64,000 nt of DNA. Source: Girardinichthys multiradiatus (lineage: Eukaryota > Chordata > Actinopteri > Cyprinodontiformes > Goodeidae). Location: NCBI RefSeq assembly GCF_021462225.1, contig NC_061798.1:24963320-25027319 (forward strand), read 5' to 3'. Of the stretch, positions 54,924 to 64,000 are shown piece after piece (positions within the stretch are counted from its first letter, which is position 1; each line of letters begins with the position of its first letter). The notes under the pieces are model-generated. The model saw only the letters and a list, made by a program, of their open reading frames with translations, did not search any database and had not been told where the DNA came from. The position numbers and the translations under genes are program-made.

Positions 54924-57025
54924 CATACAGATACATAAAAACAACAACTAAAGCCTGAAAAAGGATGCCAGTTTAAGGTGTACAACTGACATCTTTTGAC
55001 AGTTTTAAAATTATATATCTGACTAAATTACAGCTTTAACATACCTGGCCATAAAAATCTACTTAAATTTTAAAATTCTATTTATTGCTAAATTAAAGTT
55101 TGTGGTGCTATCTTTTTTTCCCTTTCTCCCTTGCTGTTGCTGCTCTACGAATCCCATTCGGGATCATGAAATCCCTGAAATCATCAAAATTATTTTAACC
55201 ATGTAGGATAATACAATGAATAAAATATTATAAATAACTGAGGAATTCTAAACAGGAATGTCACAAGTGATACAGGCCCACAGTTATTAGCAGAAGTGAT
55301 ACAGCAGTCCCTTCTGGATTACATTAAGGTCTAATTTGATTAGGAGATTGACTCAATAATCCAGATTGCTGAAATAACTTGGAATCCCACCCCAAGTTTT
55401 TTTCTCTTTTTATATCTACTTTCACATACCAGCAGAAATCCTTTCCTCTTGCTGATTTGAAAACATAACCATTTTAATGTATATGTAATGTTAAACAATT
55501 ACAGTCATTAGCTTTGTTTTGTCAACTTCACCAGAATCCTAACAAATGCAATAGAAATCAAGTACCATGCCAGCTGTGGTCTTCTTAAAAGAGTCCTTTC
55601 AAAAATTCAAATGTATCACACTCAAGGTTTCTCAAGATTGCAGATTTGTTTTTGAGGCATTTGTTTAAAATCCTTGAGCAGCAAATGTGTTTGAAACACG
55701 TAGAAAGAAGCCTCCGTATCTGAAAGAATAAGCAACTACAGTTTTTTTTTCTGCAGATTGTATGCTGTCATGTGGCATCAGTGTTTTGTTTTTTTTTTCT
55801 TTTTTTCCTTACAGAAAAGCGGTAATGTGCCAGATTTGTTTCTGATGTCTTATCCTTTTCTCTAAGATTGTTTTCTTTCAAACCTCTTTAGAGTGTCAGT
55901 GAAAAATACACTCAGTGACAAGTCATTCGAGCAAATGTTAAAAGAAATACTGAATTAACACGGAAAATGTAGAAAAACTAAATTAATGAACACCTGGAGT
56001 AAGGAGGGAATGAAAAAAACTAAATGAATAAAATGAGTAAGTGCAAGGGTGATGGCTTATTGAACAGAAAAGCAGAAATGTGTTGAAGACAGCAGTGGTG
56101 TCAAGTGGATTTACATTGAAAATATGAATATCTAAGAAGAGCCTGAACAGGGCTTAGGTGAAGGGGATAAACTAAAGCTGTCCTGGTATGACATTATACA
56201 AAACCTTAGTTCAATATAGAAACTCTTGAGTCCATCTAATAAGATGCATGAAAGGTGCTGAAAACAAATAATTTTGAAATGAATGTAGCAATTTTTAGTA
56301 TACTGGCATGAATACCATATTTATTATTAATAGGTTTTTTGAATTATGTTTTTGAACACGTCTTTTTCTGGGTGGACTGATAACACAAAACACATCTTCT
56401 TTTTTATAAACATGAACTGGGTGGCCAAACTTGAACTTATTGTACATTTTCTCTATTCAGCGCAGGGTCAAAATATGTTTACGTACCGGTTCAGTTTTTG
56501 CATACATTGACTAGGCCTTTCCAGTAGCCTTATACCCTGCTATAGCCATTCCAAAACCAGTTTAGATTTGTGTTTCATATCTATGTTCTGTTGGAACACA
56601 CAACTATGTCCAGGTTTCAGCCATCTAGCTGTTTTTTTGAAGCGATAATTAATTTTGAGGACTTTGTGCAATGCTCCAGCATCACTGGAACAGTACTCAG
56701 TATGATGCCATCACCATGTTTATTGGTTCAGTTTGTCTATCTTTGTTTCCTCCAAACATACTTTTTCTTATTGTAACCCTGTACCCATATCTCTGTTTAG
56801 TCCTAAATAAAACTTTTCCTCAAGAAGAAATTTGGCCAATTGGATGCAAATCATGCTTTGAAGGTGCTGATTTTGGAGAAGGTGATTCTTTCCATCTCAG
56901 CACACTCATGTTCATGTTAAACTCTCAGCTACACTGCTTTTCTGAAAACGTAACATTTAACATCAGTGTCACAACAGTGTTGGCATTAGCCTCATTCATG
57001 CCTCACTGCATATATACATATAAAT
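54924..57025. other. AT-rich stretch, no gene seen
   Basis: About 2.1 kb. The part at 56530-56910 is richer in C and may be old DNA-transposon debris, but no ends or domains are clear. The open frames at 56570-57027 show no known motif. Confidence 0.4.
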
Positions 57026-57040
57026 AAATATATATATATA

Positions 57041-57340
57041 TTGCGGCAGCCGCACCGATCCGTCTGTCGATCTCCCGCTCCATTCTTCCCTCATTTGTGA
57101 ACAAGACCCCGAGGTACTTGAACTCCTCCACTTGAGGCAGGAACTCCCCTCCAACCTGAAGAAGACAAGCCACCCTTTTCCGGTCGAGAGCCATGGCCTC
57201 GGACTTGGAGGAGCTGATCTTCATCCCAGCCGCTTCACACTCGGCTGTGAACCGCCCCAGCGCATGCCGTAGGTCTTGGCTAGAGGGGGCCAGTAGGACC
57301 ACATCATCTGCAAAAAGAAGAGACAAAATTAACTGGTCCC
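57041..57340 (-). mobile_element. RTE LINE, inverted 5' segment of a second twin-primed copy
   Basis: Minus-strand RT palm segment LSLLFADDVVLLAPSSQDLR, HALGRFTAECEAAGMKISSS and EEFKYLGVLFTNEGRMEREI, ending DRRIGAAAA at about 57041. The next residues of the RTE continue on the plus strand at 57344. FADD is intact. The left flank carries one copy of a 15-bp duplication, AAATATATATATATA, at 57026-57040. Confidence 0.85.
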
Positions 57341-57815
57341 TGTGGCACTGTGCCGGTCCGTTGTGGTGAAGAGATAGCTGAGCTGAATAGCGAAGCTCTC
57401 GATTTACAGTTCGGTCTACGTTCCTACCCTCACCTATGGCCATGAACTTTGGGTCATGACTGAAAGAACGAGATCCCGGATACAAGCGGCTGAAATGAGC
57501 TTCCTCCGTAGGGTGGCCGGACACACTCCCTTAGAGATAGGGGGAGGAGCTTGGCCATCCGGGAGGGGCTGGGAGTAGAGCTGCTGCTCCTCCACATTGA
57601 GAGGAGCCAGTTGAGGTGGCTCGGGCATCTATACCGGATGCCTCCTGGACGCCTTCCTCGGGAGGTGTTCCAGGCATGTCCCACGGGGAGGAGGCCCAGG
57701 GGACGACGGCCCAGGACACGCCGGAGGGACTATGTCTCTTGGCTGGCCTGGGAATGCCTTGGGCTCCCCCCGGAGAAGCTGGAAGAGGTGTCTGGCAAAG
57801 AGTACGAGTACGAGT
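57341..57815 (+). mobile_element. RTE LINE, 3' segment of the second twin-primed copy
   Basis: Starts GGCACTGTGCCGGTCCG, the next block of RTE after the inverted segment, with only a few bases lost between them. It continues with YGHELWVMTERTRSRIQAAE, LLLHIERSQLRWLGHLYRMP and RRDYVSWLAWECLGLPPEKL. About 70 bp before the tail is deleted, joining EEVSG-coding sequence to AGAGTACGAGTACGAG. The second AAATATATATATATA lies at 57816-57830. Stops and a frameshift are present. Confidence 0.85.
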
Positions 57816-57830
57816 AAATATATATATATA

Positions 57831-58539
57831 AACACCATATATTTGTTAATAATTGGTTACATAGATTGCTTCCATGTTCTAATTTCATTCATTTACATAT
57901 TATGAAATGTATTACTGAATATAAAATTGCAAGATAAAACCACATATAATGACATATATTTTAAAATATCTGAAAGCCGGCACTTCTTTATGTATTATTC
58001 GGTATATTGTAATATATCAAAAATATAACATTCAGTATATATATTTTAAAAAAAACAGAGATATCTGTTTCATATATTCAAACCAAAAGCATATGGAAAA
58101 ATATTTCCAAAATTGCCAAATATTTCCAAACTTCAAGTATTACCCTCAGGAGGTGTAGTAGTTTTCTTTTTCCTTTGCATTTTAAACATAATATACCCTG
58201 CCATATAGGGGGTGAAGAATCACTACAATCACAAAAATTCCCTTAAAGAAAGATTAAGTATAGTGTCTAATCATTGGTTCTCCCAAAGAAAGGTGAAGAA
58301 TTAATGCTAAAATCACAAAATATCCATAAAGAAAGGAGTAGCATTGTAACACTTAGAGTATAGTGTTGTCATAAGTCACAGGTTGAATGGTCAACTGTAC
58401 ACCTGTTTTACACTCATACAAATGTGTGCAATATACGTATAGTCAAAGATACATATATAACTGGACATACATTTGTTAGATGTTGTTGCTTTTACCAATA
58501 TTCTCATAACTTTGTTGTTGTTTTGTAGTGTCTGCCAGA
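57831..58539. other. Leader-like region upstream of gag
   Basis: AT-rich, no 5' LTR recognised. Near its right end a pyrimidine-rich run and TTGTTTTGTAG just before the gag start look like a splice acceptor. The tandemly duplicated part at 58211-58372 is listed separately. Confidence 0.4.
58211..58372. repeat. Diverged ~80-bp tandem duplication
   Basis: GGTGAAGAAT, ATCACAAAA, AAAGAAAG and AGTATAGTGT occur in the same order at 58211-58270 and 58292-58372, with small indels. Confidence 0.6.
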
Positions 58540-59771
58540 ATGATGGAATCAAACTCCATTATGAATTTAGCAGACGTGGAGATGCAGAAGGTTGTTGTTG
58601 TCGATCTCATCCGTTTGTCTCCAGATGAGCGGGATGTTTTAAATCAGTTTGACCTTGGCGCATGTGATGAGAGGATTCAGGAGTTTGTTAACTTCATTAA
58701 GTATCTGACTAGAGATGCTCTGATTTCAGATGTTCTTTGTCAGCTTACAGGCACGAGGCCATTCATTAGAAAGCTCTCATTTAAATCAGGAGAAAACTCG
58801 TTTTCTTCCCCAGAGGTTAGATCATGATCTTCCATCATTTCATGAACCTAACCAGCTTGACTTCTCAGATGGGCATGGTCCATCTTGGGAGCATGGTGTT
58901 TGTTTTAAGCAGCTTGAATCCCTTGCTAAGGACATAGAGATTTTTTTATCCAGGTAGTCAGGAGTCAAATGTTGATGCTTATCTGCTTGAGGTTGAACAT
59001 TGTCTTCCTGACTTGTGTTTTCCTTTTTCTCGTGAGAAGCTGAAACATATTTGGAAAACAACAGCTAAGAGTGTTCATGTGTTCATAAAAACTCTTCCTC
59101 CAGAAATTAGTGACAGTTATCCAGCTCTTTGCGAGGCTCTAAGAGAGGAGTACTATGTTTACAGAGATGAAGCCGCTGCTCCTATTGATGCTTTGGCTGT
59201 TCTGCAAAAAGAGGACAAACCTCCCAGAGAATATTTCCAACATTTGAAGACTGCTTACTTTCAGGGATGTTTTGCTCCAGGTCTTGAAGAAGACCACACT
59301 TTTAAGTGTTTGTTTCTTCACAACTTCCACGTACGCGTGCAGTATGACATGACCATGCATTGCATAACGGAGAATCTCTCCATGCAGGAGATTCATAGAT
59401 ATGCCCAGCTTGTGTGGGAAACACGTGTCCATTCAGACAGAGCAGGAAAAGGCAAAGTTAGAGTGTTAAAAATTCAAACTGAGAACAGGCCTAAGAAGAA
59501 GTGTAAAGTAATTCCCCAAGTGATGCAACAGAACCATGGGGGTAGTAGCTGGCGTCAGCCAAAACCCAAGCCGCCAGTTAAAAGACAAACACGTTTTCAC
59601 AGCGCAACATTGAAGTGTAAGGTTGGTGATAAAGAATGGAGCCACTCCAAAGATGTCATCACAAAGGAGGAGATTGAGACAATTTGCAGGTGTGTTATGA
59701 CTGAGGTAACGGCATTCCTAAAAGACATGGCAAGCCGTTGTAGTCCAGAATCAACCCCAAACAAGATATGA
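58540..59771 (+). pseudogene. Gag-like gene of an LTR element, frameshifted
   Basis: About 410 codons in at least three frames. The first (from ATG at 58540) has VVVVDLIRLSPDERDVLNQF, DLGACDERIQEFVNFIKYLT and QLTGTRPFIRKLSF. The second (to 58957) has PNQLDFSDGHGPSWEHGVCF. The third has an unstarted SNVDAYLLEVEHCLPDLCFP and REKLKHIWKTTAKSVHVFIK, then ALCEALREEYYVYRDEAAAP, PPREYFQHLKTAYFQG and LFLHNFHVRVQYDMTMHC, ending in a basic tail. The helical pattern with REYF-x-x-LK and FLHN fits a retrotransposon capsid. No zinc knuckle, protease or RT follows. A polypurine tract and LTR come 330 bp later. Family is not firmly assigned. Confidence 0.65.
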
Positions 59772-60098
59772 AGATGGTAAATAATTTCCAACACCCTATA
59801 TTCTGTTTTAATCTTTTTCTTTCTTATGGTTTTGAACTTGAAAAATTGTTAAGGTTTTAAAAGCAGTATTATGATGGTGTGAAAATTATTACAGGATTTT
59901 TCTTTTGGTTTTTTTAAACATTTTATTAGCGTTAGTCTTTGCCCAAACCTGCCTCACTCCTATCCAAACACTAACCTCTAAATCAAAAATGAACTGTTGA
60001 ATGCTGCCTACCTACAGGATCCCAGTGACTCTTTTCACATGGCAGAGGACTGATGGTTAGCCCCAAAGACTGTGAACTTCATCTCATTCTTTGGAACT
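59772..60098. other. Non-coding spacer between gag and polypurine tract
   Basis: Contains no protease, RT, RNase H or integrase motif. In a complete element several kilobases of pol would be here. Confidence 0.6.
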
Positions 60099-60109
60099 AA
60101 AGGGGGGGA
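60099..60109 (+). other. Polypurine tract
   Basis: AAAGGGGGGGA immediately before the TGTTGGG start of the LTR. In LTR elements this tract primes plus-strand DNA synthesis, and its position fixes the LTR start and the plus orientation. Confidence 0.8.
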
Positions 60110-61886
60110 TGTTGGGACCCAGCCATGGGTACAACATGAAAGGCCAGTAAGAACTTTTCTGGAATTTTCAAAATAAATCGTATTAACCAACTTCCAGCAC
60201 AGCCAGGAACAGGGAATAACAGCGGACTTCCTGTGACGTCACTGTCCGAATAAAAACCCAATTTTTGCAACAAACTGACCTCTTCCATGCAGGTCCCCAG
60301 CAGAACTGGACGGAGGGACACAGCGCGCTTATGTCTCTTTGCTGGCAAACAGACAAACTCTTCAAACAGGATCCAAGAGTGTCATGCGATCAAATGCACT
60401 AAGTTAAGTAGGAATGAACTGCTGTGTATCCGTTATTCCTTCATAAACGGGGTTAAATAAGGTACAAGCGTTGCATGACTTTTCTCTCTGAGGTCGACAG
60501 AAGCAAACTTCGTTCCAGAGAGTTCCCAGCAGAGACCCTGTCTCTACAACGCCGAGTGGAGCAGTTTTTCCCGGTCTGAAGGAAGGACAACGGGACCGTA
60601 TCACTGTGGTTACAGTGGTAACGTGCAGTTTGGCCGGCCGACAGAATGAGCCACCCCACCACTCAGCTATGGAGGTTAGCTGCAAGTTAACCCTTTGTTC
60701 ACTGTGGATGCTTTCCTCAACTTCGTCGCCCCGGACAACTTTTCCTCAGCACGGTTCACGTAATAGGTTGTGTTTTGGGCAGAGAGAAGTAGTTTAGAAT
60801 GAAATTATCTAAACATTTTATGTTTTAATACGTTTGGTTTTGTTTGTGTTGAAACTGAGCTATCTTAGTGCTACCAGATGTAAGCACGTGCTCAGTTTAT
60901 GTGTTCTGTGTTTGTGTTTTTAAGTTAAGACAAATTTTATTTAAAGGGTGATTTTAAACACAGAAGATTGGCCTTAACACGCCGTCCACGCTTATTTTAG
61001 AGGTATGTTTTGATTCTGATGATAAGTTATAAGCTTCTTTTGTTAGCTCCAAGTACTAACAGCTAAGAACACTTGCTTCCCTACTAAATATATCCAAAAA
61101 GGTTGTTAGTTTTCAATCTAGGAAATAATATTTCCCTAAATATTATTTTACTAAATTTGATAAATAAGTAAGCACCGTTAAGCCCCATTTCTCCCGAAAG
61201 ATTTGGTTCTTATTTAAACTAATATTTCTTTAAATATTATTTTAATGAATAAAGGCAGCTAATTAAATACTGTTGAGAAATGGTCATCCAGAAGGTTGGT
61301 TTTATTCAGCAAATCATTCTTTAAAATATTATTTTATTGAAATAATATTTTATCTGATCTTGCATTGTGAATGGTTGTTTAAAGGTATACCAAGTATTGC
61401 CTCAGTTAGTTCAAAGACTAACTTAACTTCAATTCCAGATTCTTCAAGATAATCTTTGGTTCTCAAACATAAATATTGCATGGTAATATTGCAACACTCT
61501 TTTTGGTCATGGTTTTCAACCATCTTTGATCAACTTGTTTATATTGTACATAGCTCATTAGTCTTCCTTATTCTTTCATTTTGTTTGGTAGTTAAGTTGG
61601 GTTGTTTTAGCATAGTAAAGAGTTTGTTAATTGAAATATGTTTGACTTTGAGTTGACTTATTTTTGTTAATAAATTCTTGTATTTTAAGAAATTGTGTGA
61701 GTTCATTCCATGTGTGTGCAGAGTTTATGCTGTTCAATAATGTCAGAGCTCGTCTTACACCTTTCTATTTTGTCCTAATACCATCGCCTTACTGGGCTGG
61801 TATTCACAGGACAACCCTTAACAGACCAAAATATTATTTGATAAAATATTAAAATAAATAATATTCTCAGATTAATAATCACAACA
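60110..61886 (+). mobile_element. Long LTR, family C, copy 2
   Basis: A 1777-bp LTR starting TGTTGGGACCCAGCC and ending AATAATCACAACA. The ends form a short inverted repeat (TGTTG/CAACA). It is preceded by the polypurine tract, so it is the 3' LTR of the gag-bearing element. The 3' end was deduced by comparison with the partial copy that also ends ATAATCACAACA at 63808. Length is well above the 0.4-0.8 kb of the other LTRs here. Copy 1 has a TATA-like box about 140 bp from its start; here the site reads GAATAAAAA. The 5' partner LTR was not found in the 2.3 kb upstream of gag. Confidence 0.75.
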
Positions 61887-62077
61887 CACATCAGATCTGC
61901 AGCAGGAACTTCAGAGGTACATTATCTATCTACACCCGTGACAGTAAAAAACCTGAAACAGGGCTGACATGTCAAGTTCCTGTTCTAATAAGTCAAAAAT
62001 GCCCAGTGAACTTATTAGGGAGAGACCTCATGCAAAAACTACGCATAAACATTATCTCTACAGAAGTAGCTACAGGA
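61887..62077. other. Spacer between full and partial family C LTRs
   Basis: 191 bp of unassigned sequence. Could be host DNA or leader sequence of a second element copy. Confidence 0.4.
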
Positions 62078-62323
62078 AAGAGTTTGTTTATTGAAATATG
62101 TTTGACTTTGAGTTGACTTATTTTTGTTAATACATTTTTGTATTTTGAGAAATTGTGTGAATTAATTCCATGTGTGTGCATAGTTTTGCTGTTCAATAAT
62201 GTCAGAGCTCGTCTCACACCTTTCTATTTTGTCCTAATACCATCGCCTTACTGGGCTGGTATTCACAGGACAACCCTTAACAGACTGAAATATTATTTAA
62301 TAAAATATTAAAGTATTAATATT

Positions 62324-63777
62324 GTTTTTGTGTTTTGTTATTGGACTTCTGTGCTAGTCACGGATTGTCCATAATGAACACCATGTTCAAACATAAGGGT
62401 GTCCATCAGTGCACTTGGCACCAGGATACTCTAGGCAGGAGGTCAATGATCGACTTTGTTGTCGTATCATCAGACCTACGGCCGCATGTTTTGGACACTC
62501 GGGTGATGAGAGGGGCTGAGCTGTCCACTGATCACCACCTGGTGGTGAGTTGGATCCGCTGGGGGAGGAGAAAGCCGGACAGACTTGGCAGGCCCAAGTG
62601 CATAGTGTGGGTCTGCTGGGAACGTCTGGCGGACCCCTTGGCCAGGGATGTATTCAACTCTCACCTCCGGGAGAGCTTTGACCAGATTCCGAGGGATGTT
62701 GGAGACATAGAGTCTGAGTGGACCATGTTCTCTGCATTTATTGTTGATGCTGCTGCCCATAGCTGTGGTTGTAAGGTCTGCGGTTCCTGTCGCGGCGGCA
62801 ATCACCGCACTAAGTCGGACCTGTTCCCGGTGCATGGTGGACTCCAGCAGGGCTGCCCTTTGTCACCGGTCCTGTTCATAACTTTTATGGACAGGATTTG
62901 TAGGCGCAGCCGAGGGCCGGAGGGGGTCTGGTTTGGGGACCAGAGGATTTCGTCTCTTCTTTTTGCAGATGACGTGGTCCTGCTGGCCCCCTCTAGCCAA
63001 GACCTACAGCATGCACTGGGGCGGTTCGCAGCCGAGTGTGAAGCGGCTGGGATAAGGATCAGCTCCTCCAAGTCTGAGACCATGGTTCTCGACCGTAAAG
63101 GGGTGGCTTGTCCTCTTCAGGTTGGAGGGGAGTTCCTGCCTCAAGTGGAGGAGTTTAAGTTTTTGGGGGTCTTGTTCACGAGTGAGGGAAGAATGGAGCG
63201 GGAGATTGACAGACGGATCGGCTGCCACAGTAATGGGGGCGCTGTGCCGGTCCGTTGTGGTGAAGAGAGAGCTGAGCCGAAAAGCGAAGCTCTCTATTTA
63301 CTGGTCGGTCTACGTTCCTACCCTCACCTATGGCCATGAACTTTGGGTCAGGACCGAAAGAACGAGATCCCGGATACCATCGGTGGAAATGAGCTTCCTC
63401 CGTAGGGTGGCCGGGCACTCCCTTAGAGATAGGGTGAGGAGCTCGGCCATCCGGGAGGGGCTCGGAGTAGAGCCGCTGCTCCTCCACATCGAGAGGAGCC
63501 AGTTGAGGTGGCTCGGGCATCTATACCGGATGCCTCCTGGATGCCTTCCTTGGGAGGTGTTCCAGGCACGTCCCAACGGGAGGAGGCCCAGGGGACGGCC
63601 CAGGACACGCTGGAGGGACTATGTCTCTCGGCTGGCCTGGGAACGCCTTGGGCTCCCCCCAGAGGAGCTGGAGGAGGTGTCTGGGGAGAGGGACGTCTGG
63701 GCGTTTCTGCTGAGTCTGCTGCCCCCGCGACCCGGTCCCGGATAAAGCGGAAGACGACGAGTACGAGTATTAATATT
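62324..63777 (+). mobile_element. Internally deleted RTE LINE with target duplication
   Basis: 5'-truncated within the endonuclease. It has a large internal deletion and then runs to the usual 3' tail GACGACGAGTACGAGTA. AGTATTAATATT occurs at 62312-62323 and again at 63766-63777, a 12-bp target duplication (its first bases may overlap the element tail). The host is the family C LTR. Confidence 0.85.
62335..63745 (+). pseudogene. RTE fusion ORF: endonuclease C-terminus joined to RT palm
   Basis: The first open frame (62335-63339, 334 codons) reads LLDFCASHGLSIMNTMFKHK, RSMIDFVVVSSDLRPHVLDT, STDHHLVVSWIRW, the linker up to CGSCRGGNH, and then jumps in frame to RTKSDLFPVHGGLQQGCPLS, SLLFADDVVLLAPSSQDLQH and RRIG. 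Compared with the copy at 47463-50712 about 1 kb is missing, including linker end and RT fingers. FADD is intact. A frameshift at about 63225 follows, and the remaining C-terminus is in another frame (to LLSLLPPRPGPG at 63745). It is too incomplete to act as RT. Confidence 0.85.
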
Positions 63778-63808
63778 AAATAATATATTCATATTCATAA
63801 TCACAACA

Positions 63809-64000
63809 TTATGAATGTAAAATATCTTCCTCCTACCATGTTGCCAAAATGACTAACAAAGCAACTTTCTTTTGTGATAGATATTTGTATTTATGAGATG
63901 CCAGGAATATAGCGAGATGACTGCTCATGTTAACTTATAAGAACAGAGTGAATTACCATTTCAATAAAAGTCTTGCATGTATTGCACAGACATTGTCTGC
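63809..64000. other. Window end, nothing recognised
   Basis: AT-rich DNA after the LTR end. Confidence 0.5.

Larger units (their letters stand above)
62078..63808 (+). mobile_element. Partial family C LTR (3' end), split by an RTE
   Basis: 62078-62323 matches the last part of the LTR from AAAGAGTTTGTT through ATGTCAGAGCTCGTCT and ACAACCCTTAACAGAC. The remainder lies at 63778-63808 and ends ATAATCACAACA. The RTE copy at 62324-63777 separates the two. The LTR start is missing. Confidence 0.7.

Noticed and set aside
56530..56910. Possible old DNA transposon or coding exon
   Set aside because: Sequence hints only. I could not define inverted ends, a conserved domain or a boundary, so it is left as unassigned.

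Overview
The window reads as nuclear DNA of a ray-finned fish, probably a percomorph or cyprinodont-like teleost. The evidence is the mix of mobile elements: Rex1/Babar-like, L2-like and RTE (Rex3-like) LINEs, DD34E Tc1 transposons with ~200-bp inverted repeats, a hAT relic, Gmr1-like Ty3/gypsy DNA with a SCAN-related gag, and tRNA-derived SINEs. The species is not determinable by eye. I found no convincing host exon, rRNA, tRNA gene, CRISPR array or prokaryotic feature. The window looks like an intergenic or intronic repeat-rich tract, and every long open reading frame I can explain belongs to a mobile element.

Layout. 1-9.4 kb: a solo LTR, then a minus-strand gypsy cluster read as gag, protease, integrase, an inserted LINE, reverse transcriptase (RT), and then an RT and LTR end of a second gypsy lineage. 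10.5-14 kb: a 3'-less RTE fragment, a solo LTR and a 5'-truncated LINE. 15-20 kb: SINE and hAT relics, a very long LTR (family C), another SINE and a MITE. 20-27 kb: an inverted (twin-primed) RTE copy, two L2-like pieces with a nested solo LTR, and an almost complete minus-strand Rex1-like LINE. 27.2-28.5 kb: a duplicated block carrying 33-bp minisatellite arrays. 29-42 kb: mostly unassigned AT-rich DNA with scattered LTRs, a Tc1 deletion derivative, LINE tails and an old RTE relic. 42.7-55 kb: three copies of one Tc1 family, one nested in an older Tc1 relic, plus a solo LTR and a near full-length RTE. 57-64 kb: a second twin-primed RTE, a gag-only LTR element followed by a polypurine tract and a 1.78-kb LTR, and a partial third LTR split by an internally deleted RTE.

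The genes form no host pathway. The structure is a stratified record of insertions. Many layers can be ordered: LTR A into a LINE tail, LTR D into an L2-like LINE, Tc1 into Tc1, a LINE between gypsy integrase and RT, and an RTE into LTR C. Five- to fifteen-base target-site duplications support several events. The most intact coding sequence is a 334-residue Tc1 transposase on the minus strand at 53589-54593, but its first catalytic aspartate is replaced by valine.

The least conventional object is the gag-like gene at 58.5-59.8 kb. It is followed directly by a polypurine tract and a long LTR, with no protease, RT or integrase between. All element names come from recognised motifs and remembered family features, not from a database search.
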